From NCBI GenBank assembly GCA_903832285.1, contig CAILAY010000123.1:1-54833 (forward strand): 54,833 nucleotides of DNA, written 5' to 3'. The notes under the pieces were generated by a model. That model worked only from the letters and a program-made list of their open reading frames with translations, was not told the origin of the DNA and searched no databases. Of this stretch, positions 9,566 to 17,831 are shown piece by piece. Position numbers and translations under genes: made by a program. The stretch is from an uncultured beta proteobacterium. GTDB lineage: Bacteria > Pseudomonadota > Gammaproteobacteria > Burkholderiales > Burkholderiaceae_C. Numbering within the stretch: the first letter of the stretch is position 1; each line of letters starts with the position of its first letter.

Positions 9566-11274
9566 TCGACCTGCACGCCAGCGTTCAGCCAAAGCACCCC
9601 CACCTGGGAGCACAACTTGTGGCCCTGGAACTGATTGGTCCGGATCAGTTGCGCATCGCCTTGCAGGAGCAGGAGCGCACTCACAAGCCGCTCGGAGAAA
9701 CCTTGCTGGCCCTGGGATTCATGAGCGAGAACGCGATGCGCGCCGCGCTTGCTGAAAGACTTGGCCAACAAGCCATCAGCCTGCAGGGTGTCGTGGCCGA
9801 CGCCAGAGCCCTGGCCCTGATACCCAAGGCCCTGGCCCGGCGCCACCTGTTGTTTCCGGTCAGTCTGGAAGACGACGAACTTCTTCTGGCGAGTGCCGAT
9901 CCGAACGACATCGTCGCGGCGGATCAGGTCAATGCCTTGCTCGCAGGCGGTCCGCAGCCGCGTTGGGCGCTTGCCAGCGGCGCCGAAATCATGTCGGCAA
10001 TCGAAATGTTTTATGGCCACGAACTGTCCATCGACGGCATCCTGCGCGAACTGGAAACCGGCACGCTGGACCTGGCCAGTCTGAGCCACGTCGGCGACGG
10101 CTACAGCCATCCAGTGGTGCGTCTTATGGACTCCCTGCTGGCGGATGCGGCCTTGCGCAGCGCGTCCGACCTGCACTTCGAGCCGGAAGCTCAGTTCCTG
10201 CGCATCCGCTACCGCATCGACGGTGTCTTGCGCCAGGTTCGGGCGCTGCACACGCGCTATTGGCCCGCCATGATCGTGCGACTGAAAGTGATGGCCGGGA
10301 TGAATATCGCGGAAACGCGTGCGCCCCAGGATGGCCGCATCTCGCTCTCGATCTCAGGGCGGCAGGTGGACTTCAGGGCCGCCGTTCAGCCCACCTTGCA
10401 CGGTGAGAATTTTGTGCTGCGCATCCTGGATCGTCAGCGCGGCATTCTGGCGCTCGATCGCCTGGGCCTGTCCGAGTCGCAGCTTGCGCAGATGCAGTTG
10501 ATGCTGTCGCGGCCTGAAGGCATTCTTCTGGTAACGGGTCCCACGGGTTCTGGCAAGACCACCACGCTCTATTCGATTCTGGCGCATCTAAACCAGGAGA
10601 GCGTCAACATCATGACTCTGGAGGATCCGGTCGAATACCCGATGGCCTGCGTTCGCCAGACCTCGCTTTCGGAGGCGCTGAAGATGGACTTTGCCGAAGG
10701 TGTCCGCTCCATGATGCGCCAGGATCCGGACATCATTCTTGTGGGAGAAATTCGCGACCATGACACGGCCGAAATGGCGTTTCGCGCGGCCATGACGGGC
10801 CATCAGGTGTTCTCCACGCTGCACACCAACTCGGCTTTGCGTGCCATCCCGCGACTGATGGATCTGGGCATTGCGCCCGACGTGGCGGCTGGCAACATCA
10901 TCGGCATTGTTGGCCAGCGATTGGTGCGACGACTGTGCGCGCAGTGCAAGCAGCCGCACAACGCCGGCCTGCTCGAAGCCAGATTGCTTGAGCTACACCA
11001 AATGGGGACGGCTGGACTGTATGAACCCCGTGGGTGTCCCGCGTGCGAGTTCCAGGGTTTCAAAGGCCGTCTGGCCATCATGGAATTGTTGAAGTTCGAC
11101 GCCGAGCTGGACGAGTTGATGACCCAGCGCGCCAGCCTCAAGTGCATGGCCGAGCACATGCGCGAACGCGGCTTCGAGCCCATGGCCGACGACGGCCTGC
11201 GCCGGGTGCGCGAAGGGCACACCACGGTCGATGAAATCGCGCGCGTCGTGGACCTAACGCAAGGGGTGCATTGA
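9562..11274 (+). CDS. mshE: MshE-type pilus assembly ATPase
   Basis: Hexameric extension ATPase of the GspE/PilB family, 570 residues. The N-terminus carries an MshEN-type domain (HLGAQLVALELIGPDQLRIA, then KPLGETLLALGFMSE), a fold that binds c-di-GMP in MshE of Vibrio; the usual first Arg of the RLG motif is His here. The ATPase core has Walker A GPTGSGKTTT near residue 327, the Asp box (LEDPVEYPM), Walker B DPDIILVGEIRD and the His box (GHQVFSTLHTNSA). A zinc-binding loop CAQC...CPAC lies near residues 459-496. The GTG start at 9562 overlaps the previous stop. Confidence 0.94.
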   Translation: MIDLHASVQPKHPHLGAQLVALELIGPDQLRIALQEQERTHKPLGETLLALGFMSENAMRAALAERLGQQAISLQGVVADARALALIPKALARRHLLFPVSLEDDELLLASADPNDIVAADQVNALLAGGPQPRWALASGAEIMSAIEMFYGHELSIDGILRELETGTLDLASLSHVGDGYSHPVVRLMDSLLADAALRSASDLHFEPEAQFLRIRYRIDGVLRQVRALHTRYWPAMIVRLKVMAGMNIAETRAPQDGRISLSISGRQVDFRAAVQPTLHGENFVLRILDRQRGILALDRLGLSESQLAQMQLMLSRPEGILLVTGPTGSGKTTTLYSILAHLNQESVNIMTLEDPVEYPMACVRQTSLSEALKMDFAEGVRSMMRQDPDIILVGEIRDHDTAEMAFRAAMTGHQVFSTLHTNSALRAIPRLMDLGIAPDVAAGNIIGIVGQRLVRRLCAQCKQPHNAGLLEARLLELHQMGTAGLYEPRGCPACEFQGFKGRLAIMELLKFDAELDELMTQRASLKCMAEHMRERGFEPMADDGLRRVREGHTTVDEIARVVDLTQGVH

Positions 11275-12470
11275 TGCTCTACAGCTATCGCGCCGCCAAC
11301 CCTGAAGGCCGGGTACACAAGGGCCAGATCGATGCCTTGCATGAACTGGATCTGCAAACGCAGCTCAAGCGCATGGGCTTGCTGCTGCTGCGCGCCCATG
11401 CCCTGCGCGAGCATCGCCGCAATGTCAAGCGCGTGTCGCGGCGTGAACTCATTGATTTCCTGTTTCAACTGGAAATGCTGCTGCACGCGGGCGTGCCCAT
11501 CCAGTCTGCGTTGGCCGATTTGCGCGCCTCTGCGCAATCCAACTCCGGTCGCGATCTGCCTGGGGGACTTTACGAAAAGATCGAAAGCGGCGCCACGCTG
11601 GCGCAAGCCATGGCAGCCTACCCCCGCGTCTTTTCCGCTACGCTGATCCAGCTCATTCGCGCGGGAGAAGTATCAGGCCAGTTGTCCGAGGTCCTGAGGG
11701 AGATCGTGCGCTCGCTCAAGTGGCAGGATGAACTGGCGGCGCAGACCAAGAGAGCGCTGATCTATCCCGGTTTTGTTCTGGTCGTGATCAGCGCCACCGT
11801 CATCTTCCTGATGATCTACCTGGTGCCGCAATTGGTGGTTTTCCTGACCCATATGGAGCAGGAGATTCCGCTTCAGACGCGTCTGCTGATAGCGCTGTCA
11901 GGCCTGTTCGTGCACTACGGCTGGGCCATGGTTCTGATGGTCCTGCTACTACTCCTGAGCGCGATCGCCCTGACCGCTGCCTTTGAGGGCGTGCGCCATC
12001 GCTTGCATCAGGCCGAACTGTCTTTTCCCGTTTTGGGTCCGGTGCTGAAGAAAATGGCGCTGGCCCGCTTTGTCGATACCTTGGCATTGATGTACCGCAC
12101 CGGTGTTCCGCTGACCGATGCCTTGGCGTATTGCCAAAAACTTTCGCGCAATCTGGTGCTGCAGCGCGCCCTGGAGCGATCCCGTGACCGGGTTCTTCAC
12201 GGCAGCCCGTTGTCAGACAGCTTTGCATCTGAACTGCTGTTTCCTTCACTCGTGATCCGCATGCTAAAGGTGGGCGAATCCACCGGCGCACTGGACGCAG
12301 CCCTGGGCAACATCAGCTACTTCTATGCGCGCGACATCGACGAATCGGTGGGCAAGGTTCAGGCACTGATTGAGCCGACGCTCACGGTAGTGATGGGACT
12401 ATTGTTGGGGTGGATCATGTTGGCCGTGTTAGGCCCGATCTACGACACCATCGCCACTCTAAGAATGTGA
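11274..12470 (+). CDS. mshG: MshG/GspF-type inner-membrane platform protein
   Basis: A 398-residue polytopic protein of the GspF/PilC family, which sits above the assembly ATPase and transmits its rotation to the growing pilus. Two GspF repeats are visible: the first around LLHAGVPIQSALADLRASA and ESGATLAQAMAAYPRVF, the second around MYRTGVPLTDALAYC and LSDSFASELLFPSLVIRMLKVGE. Membrane helices include GFVLVVISATVIFLMIYLV and the C-terminal TLTVVMGLLLGWIMLAVLGPI. The ATG overlaps the ATPase stop by one base. Confidence 0.93.
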   Translation: MLYSYRAANPEGRVHKGQIDALHELDLQTQLKRMGLLLLRAHALREHRRNVKRVSRRELIDFLFQLEMLLHAGVPIQSALADLRASAQSNSGRDLPGGLYEKIESGATLAQAMAAYPRVFSATLIQLIRAGEVSGQLSEVLREIVRSLKWQDELAAQTKRALIYPGFVLVVISATVIFLMIYLVPQLVVFLTHMEQEIPLQTRLLIALSGLFVHYGWAMVLMVLLLLLSAIALTAAFEGVRHRLHQAELSFPVLGPVLKKMALARFVDTLALMYRTGVPLTDALAYCQKLSRNLVLQRALERSRDRVLHGSPLSDSFASELLFPSLVIRMLKVGESTGALDAALGNISYFYARDIDESVGKVQALIEPTLTVVMGLLLGWIMLAVLGPIYDTIATLRM

Positions 12471-12476
12471 TGTCGC

Positions 12477-13958
12477 ATGAAGACGCTGTTGCACATCGGG
12501 CCCCTGGGGTCGCAATACTGGCAGCGAAACAAGGCCGGCTGGGAAGTCCGGGCCAGCGCTCCAGTGGGGCCGGTCTGGGCACTCACAGATCTGGCAGAAG
12601 AGGGCTTTACCCAACTTCAGATGCCGCGCCTGTTTGGTCGAGACCGCCGCGACTACATCCGTCGCCAACTCGTCAGCCGTTTTCCGGACACTCCCTTTCG
12701 ACTGGCACTGCCAGACGTGAATCGAGGAAGTTTCTGGGAGCGTCTGGCACCGACCCGCCAGCTGCTTTTGGGGGTGGATGCGGTCGACAGCATTCAAGCA
12801 GCACTCGGCGCCCAACCCATGACGTTGGCCGGCCTTTGGAGCACTTCCATGTTGCTGGCGCTGATTGGTCGTCACCCGACGATGCCATCGGAGCTGTTTA
12901 TCGTAATGCCCGGCAAGTGTGGATTGCGCATTGTGTTTCTGCGCGATCACCGCCCGGTGCTGACCCGCCTCGCTCCGGCGACACAGAACGCAACCGAGCA
13001 GGTGGCTGAGGTCGTTCGCACACTGCGCCATCTGGAAAACACGCGCGAGGTCGTTCGTTCCGCGCGCCGCTACGCGGTGTTATTCCTGGGTGACAGCATT
13101 GGCCTTGCCGCCGCCCTTGGCACCCAAGGTCTGGACCGGGTGGCGCCACCACCGCCCTGGCGCAACGCATTGCCAACCGACTGGCCATTCGGCCTGTTCG
13201 ATCTGACCCTGAAATCGCCCCCAGGTCAACTCGCGCCTCTGGAATACCGCAGTGCCTATGTCGGCCAACGCCTGAACCGCGCCACGGGTGCCGCAGCCGC
13301 CCTGATTCTTGGCGTCACAGGGTGGGCCGTAAGCCACGAGTTGCAGGGGTCTGCTGACGCTTTCAATGAACGCGTTCAAGTCCAGGCCCAGATCCAGCAA
13401 CTGGACACTGAACTCGCTCAAGCCGGCCCGGTCGACATGCGCTGGAGCGTCACGCCACAGCTCGTGCGACTAACACTGGATCTTGATCAGCAGGAGGTCG
13501 CAACGGCACGCAACATCGCCACTGACATGAAGGCCATCAGCGAAGTCGTGGGCGGTAGCCCCGCGGTGCGCGTCAGCCGCCTGGACTGGCGCGTCCGATC
13601 CGGCAGTGGGGCCTGCGGCGTGGCGTTCCTCGGATCCGCCCAGCCGCAAACGAACCCCGGCGAAACCGTGAGTGAGACTGCGGGAGTCGTCGAAATCAGA
13701 CTCGAACTGGCGTTTGACGAAACCATCGCAGCACCCGCGCGTACGCATACTGTTGCGGGCATCTCCGAAGGCTTGAGCCGACTTCCCGGAGTTGAGTTGC
13801 TGCTGGACCCGGCGTTCGAGAGCGCCCGGAACCTCTTGAGCAGCGACGGCACCATGCAGGCTACCCAGTGGTGCTTCACGCTGGGGCATGTCGACAACGC
13901 GCAGCCGGAGCGTGCAACGCCACGCGGGATGGACCCGACCACCCGAGGTCCCCCATGA
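12477..13958 (+). CDS. Probable pilus assembly protein, PilM/PilN-like (GspL-like) fusion
   Basis: A 493-residue protein with no confident family name. Residues 1-240 look like a degenerate actin-fold cytoplasmic domain of the PilM/GspL type (FDLTLKSPPGQLAPLEYRSAY leads into the next part). A single membrane segment lies near residues 276-291 (AAALILGVTGWAVSHEL), followed by a coiled-coil-like stretch and a small alpha-beta region (VRVSRLDWRV) typical of PilN-like periplasmic domains. Position between the platform gene and a PilO-like gene supports a PilM plus PilN role, as in MshI of MSHA loci. It starts six bases after mshG and its stop overlaps the next start. The assignment comes from layout and order rather than motifs. 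Confidence 0.55.
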   Translation: MKTLLHIGPLGSQYWQRNKAGWEVRASAPVGPVWALTDLAEEGFTQLQMPRLFGRDRRDYIRRQLVSRFPDTPFRLALPDVNRGSFWERLAPTRQLLLGVDAVDSIQAALGAQPMTLAGLWSTSMLLALIGRHPTMPSELFIVMPGKCGLRIVFLRDHRPVLTRLAPATQNATEQVAEVVRTLRHLENTREVVRSARRYAVLFLGDSIGLAAALGTQGLDRVAPPPPWRNALPTDWPFGLFDLTLKSPPGQLAPLEYRSAYVGQRLNRATGAAAALILGVTGWAVSHELQGSADAFNERVQVQAQIQQLDTELAQAGPVDMRWSVTPQLVRLTLDLDQQEVATARNIATDMKAISEVVGGSPAVRVSRLDWRVRSGSGACGVAFLGSAQPQTNPGETVSETAGVVEIRLELAFDETIAAPARTHTVAGISEGLSRLPGVELLLDPAFESARNLLSSDGTMQATQWCFTLGHVDNAQPERATPRGMDPTTRGPP

Positions 13959-14929
13959 AGCCCTGGCAATCCATCGTCACAAAGGCCCGCACCGGTCTGA
14001 TCGCATCGGGCGCGTGCCTGTGCCTGGGGCTGCTTCTTGTGCTTTTCTTCCACGATCGGCAGCAAAGCGCACGCAGCGCTCTTTCGTCGAGCAAGGCCGA
14101 GTTGGTTGAGCTGCAATCGCGCAGGAGCAGCGAGCAAGCCGATCTGAACTACGTGCAAAAGCACATCGGGCGATTCAACTATCTGGTGCAGGCTGGAATT
14201 ATTGAAAAGCCCGAACGTGAGACTTGGATCGAGCAACTCTTGCTGAGCGCAAGACGCGCAGGTTTGCCCGCATCGCCGCACTACACCCTGCACCCGGCGA
14301 AACCAGTGTCATCAAAATGGACTGCGGGTCATGCCGCCGCATTGAGCACCGGCATGCCGCAATTTCATGATCTCGAGTTCAGCTTGAGTGAGGTGCACGA
14401 AGAAGAGCTTCTGGCTCTGCTACTGGATTTCGGGCGCAACACCAGACAACGATTCCGCGTCAACGCCTGTCAACTCTCGCAAGCGACGCGGCAGGGGCTG
14501 ACGCTGCAATGCGTGTTGAGGTTCTTCTCCCTGGCGCAAACGACGCCTCGCGCTCCATCGGTCCTTGCGCGATCAACTATTGCAGGCCCCGTTCCGGCTG
14601 CGCCGCAGCTTGGAACGCTTTTCTATATGCCGGTCGAACGCAATGCCATCGTGTTGGAGCGCGGCGGCGACGCCGCGCCGGGTTTCAATCGGCAAGCCCG
14701 CGTGTCGGGCGTTGTGCTTCGTGAGCGCGGCAACAGCACGAGCTGGATCAACTCACGGGTCCTGGCCGACGGGCAGCCCTTTGCGCCGGCCACGGTCACA
14801 CATATTTCAGCCGATGCCGTGGCCTTCAATGGCCGGCGCGTACCGGTAGGGGACGCATTGGATTTTCGTACCGGCGCCAGCACCGGGATCCTGCCTGCGG
14901 GCGCGCTTGAAAAGGCGGCGCCCAAATGA
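13955..14929 (+). CDS. Probable pilus assembly protein, PilO-like with PilP/GspC-like C-terminus
   Basis: A 324-residue protein starting at ATG 13955, which overlaps the preceding stop as ATGA. One membrane segment (LIASGACLCLGLLLVLFF, residues about 14-31) is followed by a helical stretch and an alpha-beta region (HDLEFSLSEVHEEELLALLL), as in PilO/MshJ. From about residue 225 the sequence changes to small beta-strand units (GTLFYMPVERNAIVLERG, SGVVLRERGNSTSWINSRVL, FNGRRVPVGDALDF), as in PilP, MshK or the GspC homology region that contacts the secretin. A fusion of the two functions would explain why no separate PilP or MshK gene is present. The sequence match to either family is weak. Confidence 0.5.
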   Translation: MKPWQSIVTKARTGLIASGACLCLGLLLVLFFHDRQQSARSALSSSKAELVELQSRRSSEQADLNYVQKHIGRFNYLVQAGIIEKPERETWIEQLLLSARRAGLPASPHYTLHPAKPVSSKWTAGHAAALSTGMPQFHDLEFSLSEVHEEELLALLLDFGRNTRQRFRVNACQLSQATRQGLTLQCVLRFFSLAQTTPRAPSVLARSTIAGPVPAAPQLGTLFYMPVERNAIVLERGGDAAPGFNRQARVSGVVLRERGNSTSWINSRVLADGQPFAPATVTHISADAVAFNGRRVPVGDALDFRTGASTGILPAGALEKAAPK

Positions 14930-16968
14930 AACAGCAACGGGGTTCCGCGCTGCTGCTTGTTCTGCTCGTGCTCGGAGTATTGGCGGTCTATTTTTCACTC
15001 GGAACCCTCGGTGGTGTTCAAGCCGAACGTGACCGGAATACGTCCACCGCATTGGGCCAGGCAAGGGAGGCACTGATCGGCTTTGCCTCGGGCTACCGCT
15101 ATCTGGTGAATCCGAACGAGGTCTTCGGCTACTTGCCATGCCCCGACAGCAACAACAGCGGCACCGCGAGCCCGCCCTGCGCCGCGGCCAACGTAGCCGT
15201 GCTCGGACGTTTTCCCTGGAAGACAAAATCCATTGCAGTGGCCCCGCTGCGCGACCACAGCGCCCAATGCCTCTGGTATGCCGTCTCGGGCGCAGCCAAA
15301 GACAACCCAAAGACCAGCCCCATGAACTGGGATGCTCCCGGCCAGTTCGTCGTGCAGGATGCCACTGGAACCCTGCTGGCAGGCTCTACGCCGCACGATC
15401 GGGCCTGGGCCGTGCTGCTGGCGCCACATGAGGCCCTGACAGGGCAGGACCGCACGGCGACCATCGGGCCGGCGACAGAGTGCGGTGGCAACATGCTGGC
15501 AAACAACTATCTGGAAGGCAGCATCGTCCTGGCCGGCGGGGGTGCGATCAGCACGCTGATCTTGGGCACGGCCGCCAGCAGAGAGGCCGGCATCAACAAC
15601 GACAGCGGCACCTGGATTTCAGCCAGTGACATCTTTGACCGCCTCAAGAAGCGCAGCGACTTCAAAGCCGACATCGACGACATGCTGGGAGATCTGGCAC
15701 TTTGCCTCAACACGCTGAACCCAAGCGATCCTGCGCTGACGGCGTCCACAGGCAACAAGGGCGTCGATCAAATTATTTCGGCCTGCCCGGCGCAAGGAAC
15801 GTTGAAGGTCAATGTTCTCGCCGGTTGGCGCAACAACCTGCTGTATGCGAAGCCTGCCGCTGGCCTGACGGTGAACGGCGCAGTCGGTTGCGTTGCCGTC
15901 CTGCTGTTCGCGGGTGAGCGCACGCTGCGCAGCCTCGCTCCGCCGGGTCCGCAAATTCGCGCCACCGGTGCACAGACCGGTAACGCCACGCTGTTTGGGG
16001 ACCCGGCGATGTACCTTGAAGGCGCCAATACTGTGTTCCCGGCCGGCGGTGCCTACGGCGGCGCGGGTTTCTTCGATCCAGGCAGCGCGAGTGCCGACGT
16101 CGTGCGCTGCATCAAGGGCCTTCCGGCCGGGTCTTTGCAGGAATCGTTCGCCCAGGATTTCCCCCGTTTCGTGGCCATCGGCGCGGGCGCTGTGCCAGAC
16201 CTCGCTCACATGAGCGTCAAACTGGTGAATGCAGTCGGCGCAGCTGGGGCGTGCTTCTGGTCGCCTACCGCCGTTCCCCTGGCTCGCAAGACGCTGCGCG
16301 CCCACCATGAGTTCGAGTTCAGCTTCGCAGATGACTTCGCCCTGACGGGCACTGGCACGGACCGTGGCAACGGCTTCAGCCTGCAACTGGTCAGCGCCGA
16401 TGTGGGCACAGCACCGAGCGCCTGCGGCACAGGTGGCACGATGGGAACCCTGGATGGCAGCGACCCGTGGGGGGCGAATTCCATCATCCTTGAAACTGAC
16501 GTGCACCGCGACGCCGTGAGTGCAGACCTCGCCGGGAACCACAGCGCCATCTTGTTGAACGGCAGCATCGATCACAGCCAACCGGGCGCCAGCATGAGCC
16601 CAGCGTGCGATGGCACCGCTGCAGGTTGCCGCCATGCACCAGCGAACTTGTTTGAGGAATCGATACCCACGGGGCACAACCAGCGCCTGGAACTTCACTC
16701 GGGCTGCAATGCCGGCTGCAGCGTTTGCAACCCGAGTGCTCACGCCGCGCCCAACGACTACCTTCGGGTCACCGTTTGGGTCGACTGCAAAGACTGCAAT
16801 GACGTGGCGACGGACCTGGATCGCAGCCATCATGTGCCGTCGCTGCAGCGCTGCATCACGCCGAATGCGGCGTTGAATTCGGTGTACTACGGCTTCACCG
16901 GCGGGTTCAATGCGGGAGCCGGTCAGCAGGCGGTTTCGCTGAGCCATCTGGTCGTGCGCAGCGAGTAA
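14926..16968 (+). CDS. Large pilin-like protein with C-terminal L-type lectin-like domain; putative pilus tip adhesin
   Basis: A 680-residue protein with a type IV pilin-like N-terminus (MKQQRGSALLLVLLVLGVL) lacking Glu at +5, as in GspK and PilX-like tip subunits. Residues about 30-425 include the segment GQAREALIGFASGYR and cysteine pairs typical of large minor pilins in this group. From about residue 430 the sequence resembles a concanavalin A/legume lectin fold: FEFSFADDF, DRGNGFSLQLVSADVG, GANSIILETDVHRD, NHSAILLNGSI, DYLRVTVWVDC and SVYYGFTGGF near the end. An unusual cysteine cluster (CNAGCSVC, then CKDC) lies inside it. The gene overlaps the previous stop by ATGA. The tip-adhesin role is inferred from the GspK-like N-terminus plus the lectin-like C-terminus. 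Confidence 0.65.
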   Translation: MKQQRGSALLLVLLVLGVLAVYFSLGTLGGVQAERDRNTSTALGQAREALIGFASGYRYLVNPNEVFGYLPCPDSNNSGTASPPCAAANVAVLGRFPWKTKSIAVAPLRDHSAQCLWYAVSGAAKDNPKTSPMNWDAPGQFVVQDATGTLLAGSTPHDRAWAVLLAPHEALTGQDRTATIGPATECGGNMLANNYLEGSIVLAGGGAISTLILGTAASREAGINNDSGTWISASDIFDRLKKRSDFKADIDDMLGDLALCLNTLNPSDPALTASTGNKGVDQIISACPAQGTLKVNVLAGWRNNLLYAKPAAGLTVNGAVGCVAVLLFAGERTLRSLAPPGPQIRATGAQTGNATLFGDPAMYLEGANTVFPAGGAYGGAGFFDPGSASADVVRCIKGLPAGSLQESFAQDFPRFVAIGAGAVPDLAHMSVKLVNAVGAAGACFWSPTAVPLARKTLRAHHEFEFSFADDFALTGTGTDRGNGFSLQLVSADVGTAPSACGTGGTMGTLDGSDPWGANSIILETDVHRDAVSADLAGNHSAILLNGSIDHSQPGASMSPACDGTAAGCRHAPANLFEESIPTGHNQRLELHSGCNAGCSVCNPSAHAAPNDYLRVTVWVDCKDCNDVATDLDRSHHVPSLQRCITPNAALNSVYYGFTGGFNAGAGQQAVSLSHLVVRSE

Positions 16969-16979
16969 AGGTCTGAGCC

Positions 16980-17702
16980 ATGCGTCCATCCTTGATTCGA
17001 AGCCGGGGCTTTTCGCTGATCGAAGTAGCGATCGCGCTGCTCATCCTAGGCATGGTGCTGGGCAGCGGCATGTCCCTGCTGGGAAGCCAGCTCGCGCTGC
17101 GAGACGTCAAGGATACGCAAAGGATCCTGGAAGAAACCAGGGAAGCCCTGCTCGGTTACGCGGCCAACCAGACACCGCCCCATCTGCCATGCCCTGACAA
17201 GACCGGTGGCGCGGGTGTGGGCACCGCCAACGACGGCCAGGAGGATGTCACTCCAGCCACCGGTATATGCGTGACGCAAAGCGGCAACTTGCCCTGGGCC
17301 ACATTGGGCGTGGCACCACTTGATGCGTGGGGCAACCGGCTTCACTACAGCGTGAACAGTACGTTCTCGAACCGTGCGCCTGCGGCCAGCTTCACGCTGT
17401 CCTCGGTCGCCACCTTGCGTGTCTGCCAGTCGGCCGGCTGTGCGTTCGTGCTGGCCAACGGGGTTCCAGCCGCCATTCTTTCCTTCGGTAAAAACGGTTT
17501 TGGCGCCATCACGGCGATGGGTGCGGCTCGACCTGCGCCGGTGAGCGCCGATGAACTTGAGAATGCCGATGGCGACAACGATTTTGTCAGCCACAGCGCC
17601 GCGGATGCGGGCGCGGCCATGGGCGAATTCGATGACCTCGTGACCTGGCTTCCCACGGGCTTGCTGTTCAACCGGATGCTTCAGTCGGGCAGGCTGCCAT
17701 GA
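16980..17702 (+). CDS. Minor prepilin with class III cleavage motif
   Basis: A 240-residue prepilin with a short basic leader and the processing site RG|FSLIEVAIALLILGMVLG, including Glu at +5. The mature part shares features with the preceding protein (EETREALLGYAANQ, HLPCPDKTGG, NLPWATLGVAPLDAWGN), so the two are probably related minor subunits. Four cysteines could form two disulfides. No prepilin peptidase gene lies in the window, so processing must rely on one elsewhere. A start 11 bases after the upstream gene, with an AAGG-type ribosome site, places it in the same transcript. Confidence 0.87.
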   Translation: MRPSLIRSRGFSLIEVAIALLILGMVLGSGMSLLGSQLALRDVKDTQRILEETREALLGYAANQTPPHLPCPDKTGGAGVGTANDGQEDVTPATGICVTQSGNLPWATLGVAPLDAWGNRLHYSVNSTFSNRAPAASFTLSSVATLRVCQSAGCAFVLANGVPAAILSFGKNGFGAITAMGAARPAPVSADELENADGDNDFVSHSAADAGAAMGEFDDLVTWLPTGLLFNRMLQSGRLP

Positions 17703-17718
17703 ACCCCAACCAAGAATC

Positions 17719-17739
17719 GATGCGCCGTAGCAGCGCATC
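17719..17739 (+). promoter_or_regulatory. Perfect hairpin ahead of the major pilin gene
   Basis: GATGCGC at 17719-17725 and GCGCATC at 17733-17739 form a perfect 7-bp stem with a 7-base loop. There is no following T tract. It lies in the 129-base gap between the minor prepilin and the pilin gene, the only sizeable gap in the locus. It could stabilise a processed pilin mRNA or attenuate read-through from upstream; neither is shown. Confidence 0.35.
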
Positions 17740-17831
17740 CCCGCAAGAGAGATTACTGCCGCCGTATCTCAAGACAGTAATTGTGTTGTCACCATGAGTA
17801 CATAACCAACTTTGGAATGAGGGGTAGATTT

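Noticed and set aside
15619..16989. 456-codon open frame opposite the lectin-like pilin gene
   Set aside because: The plus-strand frame has a pilin N-terminus and coupled start; the opposite frame is His/Arg-rich without family features.
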